Both the position numbers and the translations under genes were made by a program. The notes under the pieces were generated by a model. That model ran no database searches. It was not told the origin of the DNA and was given only the letters and a program-made list of their open reading frames with translations. Positions 36,867-46,240 of a stretch of 64,000 nucleotides of DNA are shown here, in pieces. Numbering within the stretch: the first letter of the stretch is position 1; each line of letters opens with the position of its first letter. The stretch comes from Bombella dulcis. GTDB lineage: Bacteria > Pseudomonadota > Alphaproteobacteria > Acetobacterales > Acetobacteraceae. The stretch covers positions 62,001-126,000 of the forward strand of contig NZ_JANIDV010000003.1 in assembly GCF_026385505.1 (NCBI RefSeq), read 5' to 3'.

Positions 36867-36895
36867 CTTGAAAGCGGGAAGGGCCTCTCCCATAT
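36867..36895 (+). promoter_or_regulatory. Sigma-32 (RpoH)-like heat-shock promoter of htpG
   Basis: CTTGAA at 36867-36872, a 15-base spacer, and TCCCATAT at 36888-36895 match the heat-shock consensus CTTGAA / CCCCATNT with one difference. It lies about 90 bases before the htpG start, a chaperone gene that belongs to the RpoH regulon in other proteobacteria. Confidence 0.75.
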
Positions 36896-36982
36896 CTGCA
36901 CCATCTTTCGGCGGCGGGGCAGGATGGCCGCAGAAGATGAAGCCTGTATGGAGCCTGCCATTTTGGAGGAGAGCAACGCATC

Positions 36983-38857
36983 ATGAGTGATGGCAAGAAC
37001 GCAGCGGAGATGAAGCAGCACAGTTTCAGTGCCGAGGTCGGGCAGCTGCTCGACCTGGTCGTTCATTCTCTTTATTCCGACCGGGAAATCTTTCTGCGTG
37101 AGCTGGTCGCCAATGCGGCTGATGCCATGGACAAACGCCGTTTCGAGGCCCTGACCAGCCCGGCCCTGTCCCTGCCGGAAACGCCGTCCATCCATATTTC
37201 CACCGATAAAGATGCCAAAACGATCACGCTTTCCGATGACGGGCTGGGCATGAGTCCGGAAGAGCTGACTCAGAATCTCGGCACGATCGCCCGGTCCGGC
37301 ACCAAGGCGTTTGGTGAGAAGCTGAGCAGTGCCAAACCGGAAGAGCGTCCGAACCTGATCGGTCAGTTCGGTGTGGGCTTCTATTCCGCTTTCATGGTGG
37401 CGGACAAGGTGGATGTCGTGTCCCGTCGTGCCGGTGAGGATGTGGCCGCCCGCTGGGTCTCCGAAGGCAAAGGCTCCTACAGCCTCGGCCCAGCCGAGCG
37501 TGACCGGCCGGGGACGGACATCGTCCTGCATATGAAGGAGGATGCCGAGGAATTCATTGATCCGTGGCGTCTGCGGAGCATCATCCGCAAATGGGCTGAT
37601 CACATCGCCTGGCCTGTTGTGCTGCATGAGCCGGATGAGGACGGCAAGGAAAAGGAAGAGACCATCAATGAGGGCAAGGCCCTCTGGCTGCGTCCGAAAT
37701 CCGAGATCACGTCCGAGGAATATACCGAGTTCTACCGTCATGTAGCCCGTGCGTTTGATGAGCCTTACGCCACGCTGCACTGGAAGGCTGAAGGCACGGT
37801 TGAATTTGCGTCTCTGCTGTTCCTCCCCGGTGCCCGTCCGTTCGACTTCATGGAGCAGAGCAGCCGTGAGAGCCGCCTGCATCTGCATGTGAAGCGCATG
37901 TTCATCACGGATGAAGCCAACCTGGTGCCGAACTGGCTGCGTTTCGTGCAGGGTGTGGTTGATACGGATGACCTGCCGCTGAACGTCTCCCGAGAGATGC
38001 TCCAGTCCACGCCGGTTCTGGCCCGCATCCGCAAGGCCGTGACCAAACGTGTCATCAGCGAGATCAAGAAGCGGGCACAGGAAGGTGGTGAGGCTTTCAC
38101 CGGCTTCTGGAACAATTTCGGCCTCGTCATCAAGGAAGGTCTCTGGGAAGATTCCGAACACCGGCAGGAAATTGCCGAGTTCTCCCGCTTCCACTCCACA
38201 CATGATGATGAGCTGACCACGCTGGATGATTATATCAGCCGCATGAAGCCGGAGCAGGAGACCATCTATTATCTGGCCGGGGACAATCTGAACGCCCTGA
38301 AGGCGTCCGCCCAGCTGGAAGGTTTCCGTGCCCGTGGTCTGGAAGTTCTGCTGCTCTCCGATGCCGTGGACAGCTTCTGGCCGGACCGTCTCCATTCCTA
38401 CAAGGACAAGACGTTCCGCTCAGTGGCGCAGGCTCATGGTGACCTTGAGAAGTTCGCTCCGGAGACCGAGGAAGAAGGCGAAGCCGCTGATGTGGAGAAG
38501 CTGGCCCCTGCCCTGAAGGAGGCCCTTGGTGACGCCGTGAAGGATGTCCGCAGCACCGTGCGTCTGACAGGCAGTGCCGTGGTAATGACAAGCGAGGGGG
38601 GACCCGACCTGGCCATGCAGCGTCTCATGCGCCGTTCCGGGCAGGAGATGCCAGCCCTGCCGCCGGTGCTGGAGATCAATCCCCGTCATCCGCTCATCCG
38701 TGCGCTGGCAGAGCGTGTGGAAAAGGGCGAGAGCGTCAGTGAACATGCCCGCATCCTTCTGGACCTTGCCCGTGTCCAGGAAGGCGAGGCTCTGCCGGAC
38801 CCCAGCGGCTTTGCCCGTACTCTCGCAGGCCTGCTCGCCGGGACCGTGGAGAAATAA
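36983..38857 (+). CDS. htpG: Molecular chaperone HtpG (Hsp90)
   Basis: A 624-residue cytoplasmic Hsp90. The N-terminal ATP-binding domain has [38 protein letters not shown] and [16 protein letters not shown]. The middle domain shows [22 protein letters not shown] and SREMLQ, and the C-terminal dimerisation domain ends [18 protein letters not shown]. Length and motifs are complete. Start follows GGAGGAG. A sigma-32-like promoter precedes it and a strong terminator follows. Confidence 0.97.
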   Translation: MSDGKNAAEMKQHSFSAEVGQLLDLVVHSLYSDREIFLRELVANAADAMDKRRFEALTSPALSLPETPSIHISTDKDAKTITLSDDGLGMSPEELTQNLGTIARSGTKAFGEKLSSAKPEERPNLIGQFGVGFYSAFMVADKVDVVSRRAGEDVAARWVSEGKGSYSLGPAERDRPGTDIVLHMKEDAEEFIDPWRLRSIIRKWADHIAWPVVLHEPDEDGKEKEETINEGKALWLRPKSEITSEEYTEFYRHVARAFDEPYATLHWKAEGTVEFASLLFLPGARPFDFMEQSSRESRLHLHVKRMFITDEANLVPNWLRFVQGVVDTDDLPLNVSREMLQSTPVLARIRKAVTKRVISEIKKRAQEGGEAFTGFWNNFGLVIKEGLWEDSEHRQEIAEFSRFHSTHDDELTTLDDYISRMKPEQETIYYLAGDNLNALKASAQLEGFRARGLEVLLLSDAVDSFWPDRLHSYKDKTFRSVAQAHGDLEKFAPETEEEGEAADVEKLAPALKEALGDAVKDVRSTVRLTGSAVVMTSEGGPDLAMQRLMRRSGQEMPALPPVLEINPRHPLIRALAERVEKGESVSEHARILLDLARVQEGEALPDPSGFARTLAGLLAGTVEK

Positions 38858-38887
38858 GATCAGACCAGGTGTCTGATGGAATAGAAG

Positions 38888-38918
38888 GGGCTGCACATGG
38901 GAATGTGCAGCCCTTTTT
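38888..38918. terminator. Terminator after htpG
   Basis: An 11-base perfect stem, GGGCTGCACAT / ATGTGCAGCCC, with loop GGGA and five T. It lies 30 bases after htpG and may also end the convergent gene at 38935. Confidence 0.9.
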
Positions 38919-38934
38919 CATTGGTGGGTGGGGT

Positions 38935-39471
38935 TTACGGTTCGTCCGTCAGTAGCGCAGGCAGGACTTCCTTGAGGCTGCGGGAGGCATTCTTGCTGTT
39001 CTGGCGCAGTTCCGTGAGGATGGTGGCGTCCTCCGTCAGGGAGAGTTTTTCTGCCAGCAGCAGGAGCAGGGCGAGGGAGGTGCGCAGGCGGGCAATGTAG
39101 CCTGCAATGTCCAGCATGACGCCCAGAAGGTGGGCGGGAACATCTCCTGAAGGAAAACAGGTCACGACCGTATCCAGCAGGCCGGACAGCGTGTCAGACC
39201 CGTTGCGGGGTTTCTCCCCATGCGTGCGCAGGAGATGGGCGATCTGCCGTTCCTGCTCACGGTTCTGGTCCAAGATGGTGGTGATCCAGTGCTGGAGAGG
39301 AAGAGGCGCAGCCGGACGGCTGAGCAGTTCCAGCAGGCTTTCCCGCAGCGTGCCCGTCAGGACGAGATGGGCGTGCAGCCGTTCCAGATAGGTGGGGCGT
39401 ATCGAGGATGGTTCAGCAGGATGACGTGACACGTCTTTCTCCAGTGCGGGAGGGGAAGAGGGGCACGTCAC
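38935..39471 (-). CDS. Helical protein of unknown function, perhaps ferritin-like
   Basis: A 178-residue protein predicted to be almost all helix after a 30-residue Pro/Ser-rich start. Leu-rich heptad-like stretches (LTGTLRESLLELLSR, ARLRTSLALLLLLAEKL) and a HLVL...ERQIAHLLRTHGE spacing recall four-helix ferritin-like (DUF892-type) proteins, but the full set of metal-binding Glu/His is not clear to me. No signal peptide. It stands alone, convergent with htpG. Confidence 0.6.
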   Translation of the reverse strand: MTCPSSPPALEKDVSRHPAEPSSIRPTYLERLHAHLVLTGTLRESLLELLSRPAAPLPLQHWITTILDQNREQERQIAHLLRTHGEKPRNGSDTLSGLLDTVVTCFPSGDVPAHLLGVMLDIAGYIARLRTSLALLLLLAEKLSLTEDATILTELRQNSKNASRSLKEVLPALLTDEP

Positions 39472-39559
39472 GGGTGCCCTGTCCTCTGGGACGGGGCAAG
39501 CCTAGCCCGCCTGACGGCTCTGCGGAACAGGGAGGGAACGGTTTTGCTGCATGGCAGCC

Positions 39560-40546
39560 TTACCGTGAAGGCGAAGCTTCAGCATCAGGCCGCCCGGCAT
39601 AATGGCGGGCGATGACGGTGCAGACGAAAAGCTGGAGCTGGTGGTAGATCATCAGCGGCAGGACGATGATTCCGGCGGAGCCGGGGAAGATGACGCTGGC
39701 CATGGTCACGCCGGATGTCAGGGCTTTCTTGGAGCCACAGAACTGCAATGTGATGTCATCTTCAATCGTCTGTTTCATCAGCCTGCCCAGCAGGTAGGTG
39801 ATGCCCAGTGCCAGAGCGAGCAGCAGCGCATCAGCAATTCCGACTCTGACAAGCAGGAGAACGGGAATGCGATGCCAAAGGCCCTGAAGGACTGCCGTGC
39901 TGAAGGCGGAATAGACCAGCACGATGATTGAGCCACGGTCGCTACAGGAGATGAGAAATTTGTGACGGTGGACGACAGGCCCCAGCCAACGCTGGACGCA
40001 CTGCCCCAGAATGAAGGGCAGGAGCAGTTCTTCCGCCACGTTGAGGATGGTCTGGAGGCCGGAGCCGCCGCTTCCGCCATGGTCAAAGAAAAGACCACTG
40101 AGCAGGGGGGTGATGAGAATGCCCAGAATGTTCGAGACCGTGGCGGCACAGATGGCTGCCGGCACGTTGCCCCGTGCCATGGAGGTCAGGGCGATGGAAG
40201 ACTGTATGGTGGAGGGCAGACAGCAGAGGAACAGCATCCCTGCCCAGAGGTCCGGCCCCAGAAATCCGGAGGAGGACAGGAGATGGGCCAACCCGTACAG
40301 GCCTGCCCCCAGCAGGGGGAAGACGGCAAATGTGACGAGAAGCGTGCAGCCCTGTAACCGCCAGTTCCTGACACTGTCGATCAGTGCCCTGCGTTGCAGC
40401 TTGGCCCCCTGAAAGAAGAACATCAGCATGATGAGCAGTGTCGTCAGGCGGGAGAGCCACGGCTGCCAGGCCAGTGGGCAGGGCAGGAACGATGCCAGAA
40501 GAACCGCACCGATCAGGCACATCAGGAAAGGGTCGGGGCGTCTCAT
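39560..40546 (-). CDS. Bile acid:sodium symporter-like (SBF-like) transporter
   Basis: A 328-residue membrane protein with about nine or ten hydrophobic segments and the SBF-like features LCCLPSTIQSSIALTSMARGN, then AATVSNILGILITPLL, and in the second half CGSKKALTSGVTMA. These match the prokaryotic SBF/BART family; substrates of the bacterial members are mostly unknown (organic anions). The ATG at 40546 (MRRPDPF) is chosen; an ATG at 40576 adds ten residues. It is divergent from the GH32 gene. Confidence 0.86.
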   Translation of the reverse strand: MRRPDPFLMCLIGAVLLASFLPCPLAWQPWLSRLTTLLIMLMFFFQGAKLQRRALIDSVRNWRLQGCTLLVTFAVFPLLGAGLYGLAHLLSSSGFLGPDLWAGMLFLCCLPSTIQSSIALTSMARGNVPAAICAATVSNILGILITPLLSGLFFDHGGSGGSGLQTILNVAEELLLPFILGQCVQRWLGPVVHRHKFLISCSDRGSIIVLVYSAFSTAVLQGLWHRIPVLLLVRVGIADALLLALALGITYLLGRLMKQTIEDDITLQFCGSKKALTSGVTMASVIFPGSAGIIVLPLMIYHQLQLFVCTVIARHYAGRPDAEASPSR

Positions 40547-40803
40547 AAATGATGATCCCTGCGGCTGGAGCAACATGGCGATGGAAAGGCCATTCCGTCA
40601 GGAGATGGCCGGTGCAGAGGGAACGGTAAAGCAGAAGCTCCCTGCTGCCAATGAGTGAAGCGGCAGGATGGTGATACAGAATCAGTATAAAACATTTTTT
40701 ATAATTAATGGTAAACAGCTTGCAAAACAGGACCGGATAGGGGCATTTTTCCGGCGACCTGAAATCGGGTCATCTTCATCAGAGTGCAGGGAGGGGGCGG
40801 ATT

Positions 40804-42696
40804 ATGACCGTCAATCGGCGTATGGTTCTGGGATCATTTCTGGCAGCAGGTGCGCTTCTGGGTGGCCGTGCCCGTGCCGCGGCTGCTCAGGGTGGGAGTG
40901 CGCCAGCGCAGCCCAACAATGCCCATGCGGAGCCAGGGAATGCGGCAGCGGCAGCCCCCCAGCCCGTACATGAGACGCTGGCAGACAAGCAGTATCGTCC
41001 GAACATTCATTTCTCCCCGCCAACAGGGTTCATGAATGACCCGAACGGGCTGATTTTTGATGGGCACTACTACCATCTCTACTATCAGTATAACCCCTTT
41101 GGCCCCTACGCAGGGCATGTGCATTGGGGCCATGCTGTCAGTACGGACCTCTATACATGGCAGGACCTGCCCATTGCGATCCGTGAGACGGAAGCCGGGG
41201 AAGCCTATAGTGGCTGCGCCGTGCTGGACAGGGACAACCGTTCCGGCCTGTTTCCGCCCCGTACGCAGGAGAAACCACAGCCGGGGTCTGTCGAGACAGC
41301 CGCCCAGAAAGCCGCCCAGCTTTTCCCGTCTTTGCCGGAAGATGAGCAGGAGCGGCGTTCGGTGGACAGGCAGGCACAGGGTCTGCTGGATGAAACCAGC
41401 ACGAATACGGGTCTTCTGAAGCAGCTGAATGACCATCCCGTTTCCCGTGACCAGTCTCCTGTCCCCATGGCACCGGCCCTGCCGCCGATGGCGGGTGGCC
41501 TCGTGGCCATTTACACCCGGGCAACGCCCCAGCGTCAGACACAGTATGTGGCGTGGAGTCCTGATGGCGGGCTGACACTGAAGGATTATGAAGGCAACCC
41601 GGTGCTGGATATCGGGCACAATTCCTTCCGTGATCCCAAGGTGATCTGGCACGCTCCGACTGAAAAATGGGTCATGGTCGTAGTGCGCTCCCGTGAGCAC
41701 AAGGTCTCCTTTTACGGATCATTCGACCTGAAGCACTGGATGCATCTGAGTGATTTCGGCCCATCCGGCATTACCGGTGTGGATTATGAATGTCCGGCTC
41801 TGGCCGAGGTGGAGGTGGAAGGGGAAACGCCCGGTGAAAAACGCTGGGTCCTGTTTGTGTCCATCAATCCAGGCGGGCCGCAGGGGGGCAGCATCACGCA
41901 GTATTTTGTCGGACAGTTTGATGGTGAGCGTTTCACGCCCGATGACACGATCGTGGACCTGACGGATTTCGGCAAGGACAGCTACGCTCTCCAGACTTAT
42001 GAGAACATGCCGGGGAACCAGACGGTGTATGTCGCTTGGCTGGATAACTGGCAGTACTGTGAAGAGCTGCCCAACAAGAGCTGGCGCGGCATCATGACCA
42101 TCCCCCGCAAGGTCGTGCTGCGGCGTGACACGTCAGGCTGGCTGCGGATTGCCCAGAATCCCTACAGGCTGGAGGCTCTGCGTCAGCCCGCCATCCCGTT
42201 TGCCCTGTCCCGTCTGGAACCACAGAGCAGCCGTCAGGTTGCCCTGCCAACCGGGGAGGCGGTGGAACTGCTGCTTGACGTGTCGCTGGAAGACCGTTCC
42301 AGCAATCTCCCCGATGGAGATCAGGGGCGGGCCGGACGTTTCGTGGTGGTTTTCTCCAACCGTCAGGGGGAAAGCCTGAGCATCGGCTTTGATGGTTTCT
42401 CCTGCCAGCTCTGGCTGGACAGAAGCAACCTGCACGGCTTCAGCCATCCCTTCTTCACGGGGACATTCTCGTCAGCCCTCGTACCGGGCAGCCGGCGTGT
42501 CAGCCTGCGGATCGTGCTGGATGCCTGCACGCTGGAAGTCTTCGCCAATGAAGGCATGTCCGTCGGCACGGCCCTGATCTACCCGGCCAACCCTCTGGAA
42601 ACGCTGAGTCTTCAGGTCACCAACGCTGCGGCGGTGATCCATAAAGTGGCCCTCTATCCCCTGCGGCAGACGGTGGACCGCATGGAACAGGGGTGA
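40804..42696 (+). CDS. Tat-exported GH32 fructosidase (levanase/invertase type)
   Basis: A 630-residue enzyme hydrolysing beta-fructosidic bonds in sucrose, levan or inulin. It begins with a Tat-like signal (NRRMVLGSFLAAGALLGG) and an Ala/Pro linker to about residue 60. The GH32 catalytic triad is intact: nucleophile D79 in FMNDPNG, transition-state stabiliser D277 in FRDPK, acid/base E329 in YECP. The C-terminal beta-sandwich has the LEVFANEG motif. Unusually, residues about 150-228 form an insert between GCAVLDRDNRSG and GLVAIYT that is charged, Gln/Pro-rich and absent from typical members. It is a single gene with no sugar transporter nearby. Confidence 0.93.
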   Translation: MTVNRRMVLGSFLAAGALLGGRARAAAAQGGSAPAQPNNAHAEPGNAAAAAPQPVHETLADKQYRPNIHFSPPTGFMNDPNGLIFDGHYYHLYYQYNPFGPYAGHVHWGHAVSTDLYTWQDLPIAIRETEAGEAYSGCAVLDRDNRSGLFPPRTQEKPQPGSVETAAQKAAQLFPSLPEDEQERRSVDRQAQGLLDETSTNTGLLKQLNDHPVSRDQSPVPMAPALPPMAGGLVAIYTRATPQRQTQYVAWSPDGGLTLKDYEGNPVLDIGHNSFRDPKVIWHAPTEKWVMVVVRSREHKVSFYGSFDLKHWMHLSDFGPSGITGVDYECPALAEVEVEGETPGEKRWVLFVSINPGGPQGGSITQYFVGQFDGERFTPDDTIVDLTDFGKDSYALQTYENMPGNQTVYVAWLDNWQYCEELPNKSWRGIMTIPRKVVLRRDTSGWLRIAQNPYRLEALRQPAIPFALSRLEPQSSRQVALPTGEAVELLLDVSLEDRSSNLPDGDQGRAGRFVVVFSNRQGESLSIGFDGFSCQLWLDRSNLHGFSHPFFTGTFSSALVPGSRRVSLRIVLDACTLEVFANEGMSVGTALIYPANPLETLSLQVTNAAAVIHKVALYPLRQTVDRMEQG

Positions 42697-42713
42697 TCCG
42701 CTCCCCTGAGGTT

Positions 42714-42744
42714 CCGTCCCGGATTTGTCCGGGGCGGCCCTTTT
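42714..42744 (+). terminator. Terminator after the GH32 gene
   Basis: CCGTCCCGGA / TCCGGGGCGG (one T-G pair) with loop TTTG, then CCCTTTT. It lies between the GH32 gene and the convergent aldo/keto reductase. Confidence 0.65.
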
Positions 42745-42747
42745 CCG

Positions 42748-43611
42748 TCAGATGACGGCCAGCGCATCCTTGCAGCTTGGTGGCGGGAAGGCCTCATCAA
42801 GGGCCGCCAGATCATCCTGCGTGAGCCGGATTTCCTGAGCGACGATGTTGATGGTCTGATGATGGGGCGTGGCCGCCTTGGGAATGGCGATCATGTTCCG
42901 GCGGCGCAGCACCCAGGCCAGTGCGATCTGTGCCGGGGTGGCATGGCCGAGGCTGGTTCTGTGCTCACGGGCAATGGCCCGCAGGACGGGGTGGTGCAGC
43001 AGGTCACCTCCCTGGCCGATCGGGCAATAGGCCATGTTGGTGATATGCGCCCGCTCATCCCGTGGCAGAAGATCATACTCCGTGCCCCGATATTCTAGGC
43101 TGTACAGAATCTGGTTGACGAGTGGATAGGCCCCCAGTTCTGCCAGCTCGTCCATGTCGGCCGTATCGAAGTTGGAAACGCCCCAGTCCCTGATGAGGCC
43201 CCGTTCCCTCAGTGTCTCGAACGCATAGAGCGTTTCATTGAAGGGAATGGAACTGCGCCAGTGCAGCAGATAGAGGTCCAGATACTCCGTGCCGAGATGT
43301 TTCAGTGAGCGTTCACAGGCTGTCAGCATGTCCCTGTAGGACGCATGCTGGGGCAGGACCTTGCTGATGAGAAAGGCCTGATCCCGCCGCCCCCGCAGGG
43401 CCTCGCCGATCACGCTCTCCGAGCGGCCATGACCGTACATTTCCGCCGTATCAATGATTCTGAGGCCCGCATCTAGTCCGATCTGGAGGCTGCGGATTTC
43501 ATGTGCCCGCTGGGCGGGATCATCGCCCATGCGCCACGTCCCCATGCCGAGGGCTGGAAGAGTGATGCCATTTCTGAGCGTAACAGTGGGGTGGTGGGAG
43601 GCTGCCGTCAT
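42748..43611 (-). CDS. Aldo/keto reductase
   Basis: A 287-residue NADPH-dependent reductase of the (beta/alpha)8 AKR family. Visible are GMGTWRMG, IDTAEMYGHGRSE (catalytic Asp and Tyr), SKVLPQHAS (Lys), YLDLYLLHWR (His), and the late cofactor site IPKAATPHH. The ATG at 43611 follows GGAAGGG at a good distance; the frame also opens at 43632. Substrate unknown. It is a single gene upstream of tRNA-Phe. Confidence 0.92.
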   Translation of the reverse strand: MTAASHHPTVTLRNGITLPALGMGTWRMGDDPAQRAHEIRSLQIGLDAGLRIIDTAEMYGHGRSESVIGEALRGRRDQAFLISKVLPQHASYRDMLTACERSLKHLGTEYLDLYLLHWRSSIPFNETLYAFETLRERGLIRDWGVSNFDTADMDELAELGAYPLVNQILYSLEYRGTEYDLLPRDERAHITNMAYCPIGQGGDLLHHPVLRAIAREHRTSLGHATPAQIALAWVLRRRNMIAIPKAATPHHQTINIVAQEIRLTQDDLAALDEAFPPPSCKDALAVI

Positions 43612-43784
43612 GATGATACCCTTCCTTCGCACAAGAGGGTGGACTCGACTTTACTTCAGAAGAGTAAGTCCGCTCATGGCAGAGGGGAAGATATTTTATA
43701 TGAAGGCTCCCTTACCGTCTGTCAGAACGTGACAGCATGGCACATCATGCGATGGCGAGCCGGTCAGTTTTTCGGGAAGCGAAA

Positions 43785-43860
43785 TGGTGCCCAAGGGCGG
43801 GATCGAACCACCGACACTGCGATTTTCAGTCGCATGCTCTACCAACTGAGCTACTTGGGC
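43785..43860 (-). tRNA. tRNA-Phe (anticodon GAA)
   Basis: A 76-base cloverleaf on the minus strand. The acceptor GCCCAAG pairs with CTTGGGC, the D arm has TAGCTCAGTTGGT, the anticodon stem TGCGA/TCGCA encloses loop CTGAAAA giving GAA, the T arm has GGTTCGATCCC, and CCA is encoded. Confidence 0.97.
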
Positions 43861-43991
43861 ACCGGGCCACGGCGACAGGGCCACCCGGCTATGGAGAGGG
43901 GTTTACCCTATGCCGGGTGGGTGATCAACCCTCTTTGCAGAAGAAAATGCACGGACCCGCTCCCTGATTCAGCAGGGCATGAGGGCGGGTC

Positions 43992-44189
43992 TCATGGCCT
44001 GTGGCGGGAGGCCTCTTCTGCCAGGCGTGCGGCTTCGGCTTCCAGCTCTTCCGGGTCATTATCCTGTCGCAGGGAAGGCACACGGTACTCCCCCTTGAAC
44101 CAGCGGCCAAGGTCCACATCGGCGCAATGCCGGGAGCAGAAAGGACGGAAGGCCGTGACGGTGGGTTTCTGACAGATCGGGCAGCTCAT
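43992..44189 (-). CDS. yacG: DNA gyrase inhibitor / zinc-ribbon protein YacG
   Basis: A 65-residue zinc protein. The four ligands are CPIC near the N-terminus and FCSRHC about 14 residues on, followed by DLGRWFKGEYRVP, the YacG signature. In E. coli YacG binds GyrB and blocks DNA binding. The acidic C-terminal helix is typical. Its start overlaps the end of the RNase E/G gene by four bases; it is last in the infA-maf-rng-yacG operon. Confidence 0.92.
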   Translation of the reverse strand: MSCPICQKPTVTAFRPFCSRHCADVDLGRWFKGEYRVPSLRQDNDPEELEAEAARLAEEASRHRP

Positions 44190-45244
44190 GAAAGACTCCA
44201 GCAGGATGATGGAGAAACAGGATGGCTGTGAAGGGTAAGGCGTTGACCCGTGGCATGGAAGAGGTCTTCCAGTGCCACGGGGTCGGCTTCCAGTGCCCTG
44301 ATGATGGCGGGGGGAGCGTGGAGCTGGTTGCCTTTCAGCCCTTCACTGACGATGCGCTGGAGAAGGACCAGCCCCTGCCCGTGGGGGGAGCTGTACAGTT
44401 CATGCAGCGGTGCCCGGTGGCGGGGTCGGGTCATTTCCAGCAGGCCGCTGGGCGTGATGCCGGTGATGCGGGGCTGGAGCGGGTCCTGTTCCCTGTCAGC
44501 CGCCTTGCGGAGGAAAGGGACAAGAGCGGGCCGCTTGCTGCTGCGGACTCCCGCCGGGTCGATTAGAAGGGTGCCGGAGAGATTGCGGAGCCTGATTTCC
44601 CGCAGCAGCGGGCCAAAACAGGCCAGATTGGCAGCGAAGTCCGGGTTCTGGTGGGCGTCCAGATCAATGGCCGTCAGGGCATGGGTGGGGGTGATGTGGG
44701 CGATCAGCGGCCCGACTGACGCATCAGGGCTGGTAAGGGCTGCCCAGTCTGCTTCCAGCACGTCATTAAAGCTGCGGCTGACCCGTTTCAGACGGGAATG
44801 CAGGGAAGCGGGCAGGCGGGCCGCCAGTGCGGCATCATCAACGATCAGGGGGCAGTCGTCAGGGGCCTGCCTGAGGATGTCGTCCAGTGGCGTGGGACCG
44901 GGCGTGATGAGACGTGGCGCAGTCCCGGCCTCCACACCATCCGGGACAGGAAGGGCACGCAGGCGCAGCCCTTTCCCATTCTGGGCCGAACGTGTCACCT
45001 GGGCGCAGACAAGACTGCCTTCAGCAGGCAGTTTCCGGCCTTTCATGAACCCCGTCTCCGTGGGGCCAGTCAGCCCCACGAACGCACCGCCCAGATGGGG
45101 GGCATGGGCCGTGATGCGGACGACATGCACGTCACCCCAGCCATCCGGGGCACCGGGCCGCCAGAGGGTGACATCCAGCAGCGTATCATCCTTCAGCAGG
45201 GCGATGCGGATTTCTCCCGGCGCACTGGCAAGGCGGATTTCCAT
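44186..45244 (-). CDS. Short ribonuclease E/G-family protein
   Basis: A 352-residue protein related to RNase G/E. It has an S1-like N-terminal part (GGAFVGLTGPTETGFMKGRKL) and the catalytic core with the first Asp in LTAIDLDAHQ (usual form DVNSG) and the second in GTLLIDPAGV (usual IDFIDM). The Zn-link CPxC motif is absent and the core is shorter than RNase G (about 490 residues). The operon infA-maf-RNase E/G-yacG is widespread in alphaproteobacteria. Whether the altered active-site residues still cleave RNA is uncertain. Confidence 0.82.
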   Translation of the reverse strand: MEIRLASAPGEIRIALLKDDTLLDVTLWRPGAPDGWGDVHVVRITAHAPHLGGAFVGLTGPTETGFMKGRKLPAEGSLVCAQVTRSAQNGKGLRLRALPVPDGVEAGTAPRLITPGPTPLDDILRQAPDDCPLIVDDAALAARLPASLHSRLKRVSRSFNDVLEADWAALTSPDASVGPLIAHITPTHALTAIDLDAHQNPDFAANLACFGPLLREIRLRNLSGTLLIDPAGVRSSKRPALVPFLRKAADREQDPLQPRITGITPSGLLEMTRPRHRAPLHELYSSPHGQGLVLLQRIVSEGLKGNQLHAPPAIIRALEADPVALEDLFHATGQRLTLHSHPVSPSSCWSLS

Positions 45245-45249
45245 GAGGG

Positions 45250-45870
45250 TCAGGGCAGCCAGTGCTGTCCGGCGGGCAGGGGCTGACCCCGGAGCAGCTG
45301 GGCCGTCTCGAACAGAGGGAGGCCGATTACGCCGGAGGGGCTGCCTCCCACCTGCCGGATGAAGGCTGCCGCCTGCCCCTGCAGTCCATAGCCTCCCGCC
45401 TTGCCGTGCCAGTCTCCACCGTCAATGAGGGCATCAATCTGCCGGGTGGTCAGACGGTTGAACGTGACATGGCTTTCCACCACACGTTCACAGCACCGGC
45501 CTTTGGTCCATTGTTCTGTGGGCTGGCAGACAATGGCGGTAATGACCCTGTGGCGGCGGCCGGAGAGCAGCATGAGGCAGCGTCGGGCCGTGTCGGCATC
45601 TTCCGCCTTGGGCAGGATGCGCCGCCCCGCAGCCACGACCGTATCCGCCCCGATGATGAGTGCAGGTCTGTCATGGGAGGCGGCAACATGGGCGGCCTTG
45701 GAGCGGGCCATCCGCAGGGCGTAAGGGCGGGGCAGTTCGTCCTTCCGTGGCGTTTCATCCAGGTCCGCCGGGCAGATGGCGTCCGGCTCCACCCCGATCT
45801 GGCGGAGCAGCGCAATGCGGCGGGGCGAGGCGGAGGCCAGGATGAGAGCGGGCCGGGAGGAATCAGCCAT
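45250..45870 (-). CDS. Maf family nucleoside triphosphate pyrophosphatase
   Basis: A 206-residue enzyme that hydrolyses non-canonical or excess dTTP/UTP-type nucleotides to monophosphates. The signature LASASPRRIALLRQIG is at residues 10-25, the catalytic Asp is in IIGADTVVAAG, and YGLQGQAAAFIRQVGGSPSG with VIGLPL are the late motifs. It is five bases upstream of the RNase E/G gene and about 30 downstream of infA. It is the second Maf paralogue of the window. Confidence 0.92.
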   Translation of the reverse strand: MADSSRPALILASASPRRIALLRQIGVEPDAICPADLDETPRKDELPRPYALRMARSKAAHVAASHDRPALIIGADTVVAAGRRILPKAEDADTARRCLMLLSGRRHRVITAIVCQPTEQWTKGRCCERVVESHVTFNRLTTRQIDALIDGGDWHGKAGGYGLQGQAAAFIRQVGGSPSGVIGLPLFETAQLLRGQPLPAGQHWLP

Positions 45871-45902
45871 GAGGGGGGATATGGTCCTGTCTTCCGGAAG
45901 TG

Positions 45903-46121
45903 TTATTTGAAGCGGAAGGTGATGCGACCCTTGCTGAGGTCATAGGGGGTCATTTCGACATTGACCCGGTCACCAGCCAGCACACGGATGCGGTTCTTGC
46001 GCATTTTGCCGCTCGTGTGGGCAAGGATGGTGTGTTCGTTATCGAGCGTGACGCGGAACATGGCGTTGGGCAGAAGTTCAGTCACCGTGCCGGTAAACTC
46101 GATCAGGTCTTCTTTAGGCAT
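45903..46121 (-). CDS. infA: Translation initiation factor IF-1
   Basis: A 72-residue S1-fold protein, [13 protein letters not shown] to the end GRITFRFK, fully typical. It occupies the ribosomal A site during initiation. The MPKEDL start at 46121 is standard; the longer frame to 46205 is upstream leader. It heads the leftward infA-maf-rng-yacG operon. Confidence 0.97.
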   Translation of the reverse strand: MPKEDLIEFTGTVTELLPNAMFRVTLDNEHTILAHTSGKMRKNRIRVLAGDRVNVEMTPYDLSKGRITFRFK

Positions 46122-46240
46122 GAATGTCCCTTGCAGGAAGTGGGTAAAAATTGTGCGGGCCACGCGACCAGCCTCGGGAGAGGGCTGGCTGCGTAGCCCA
46201 GTCATAACGGCGCATTATGTGCGGGGAGAGGGGGAGGACG

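Noticed and set aside
36860..38395. A 511-codon open frame on the minus strand
   Set aside because: It is wholly opposite htpG, whose motifs are complete; high GC at third positions leaves the antisense frame open.
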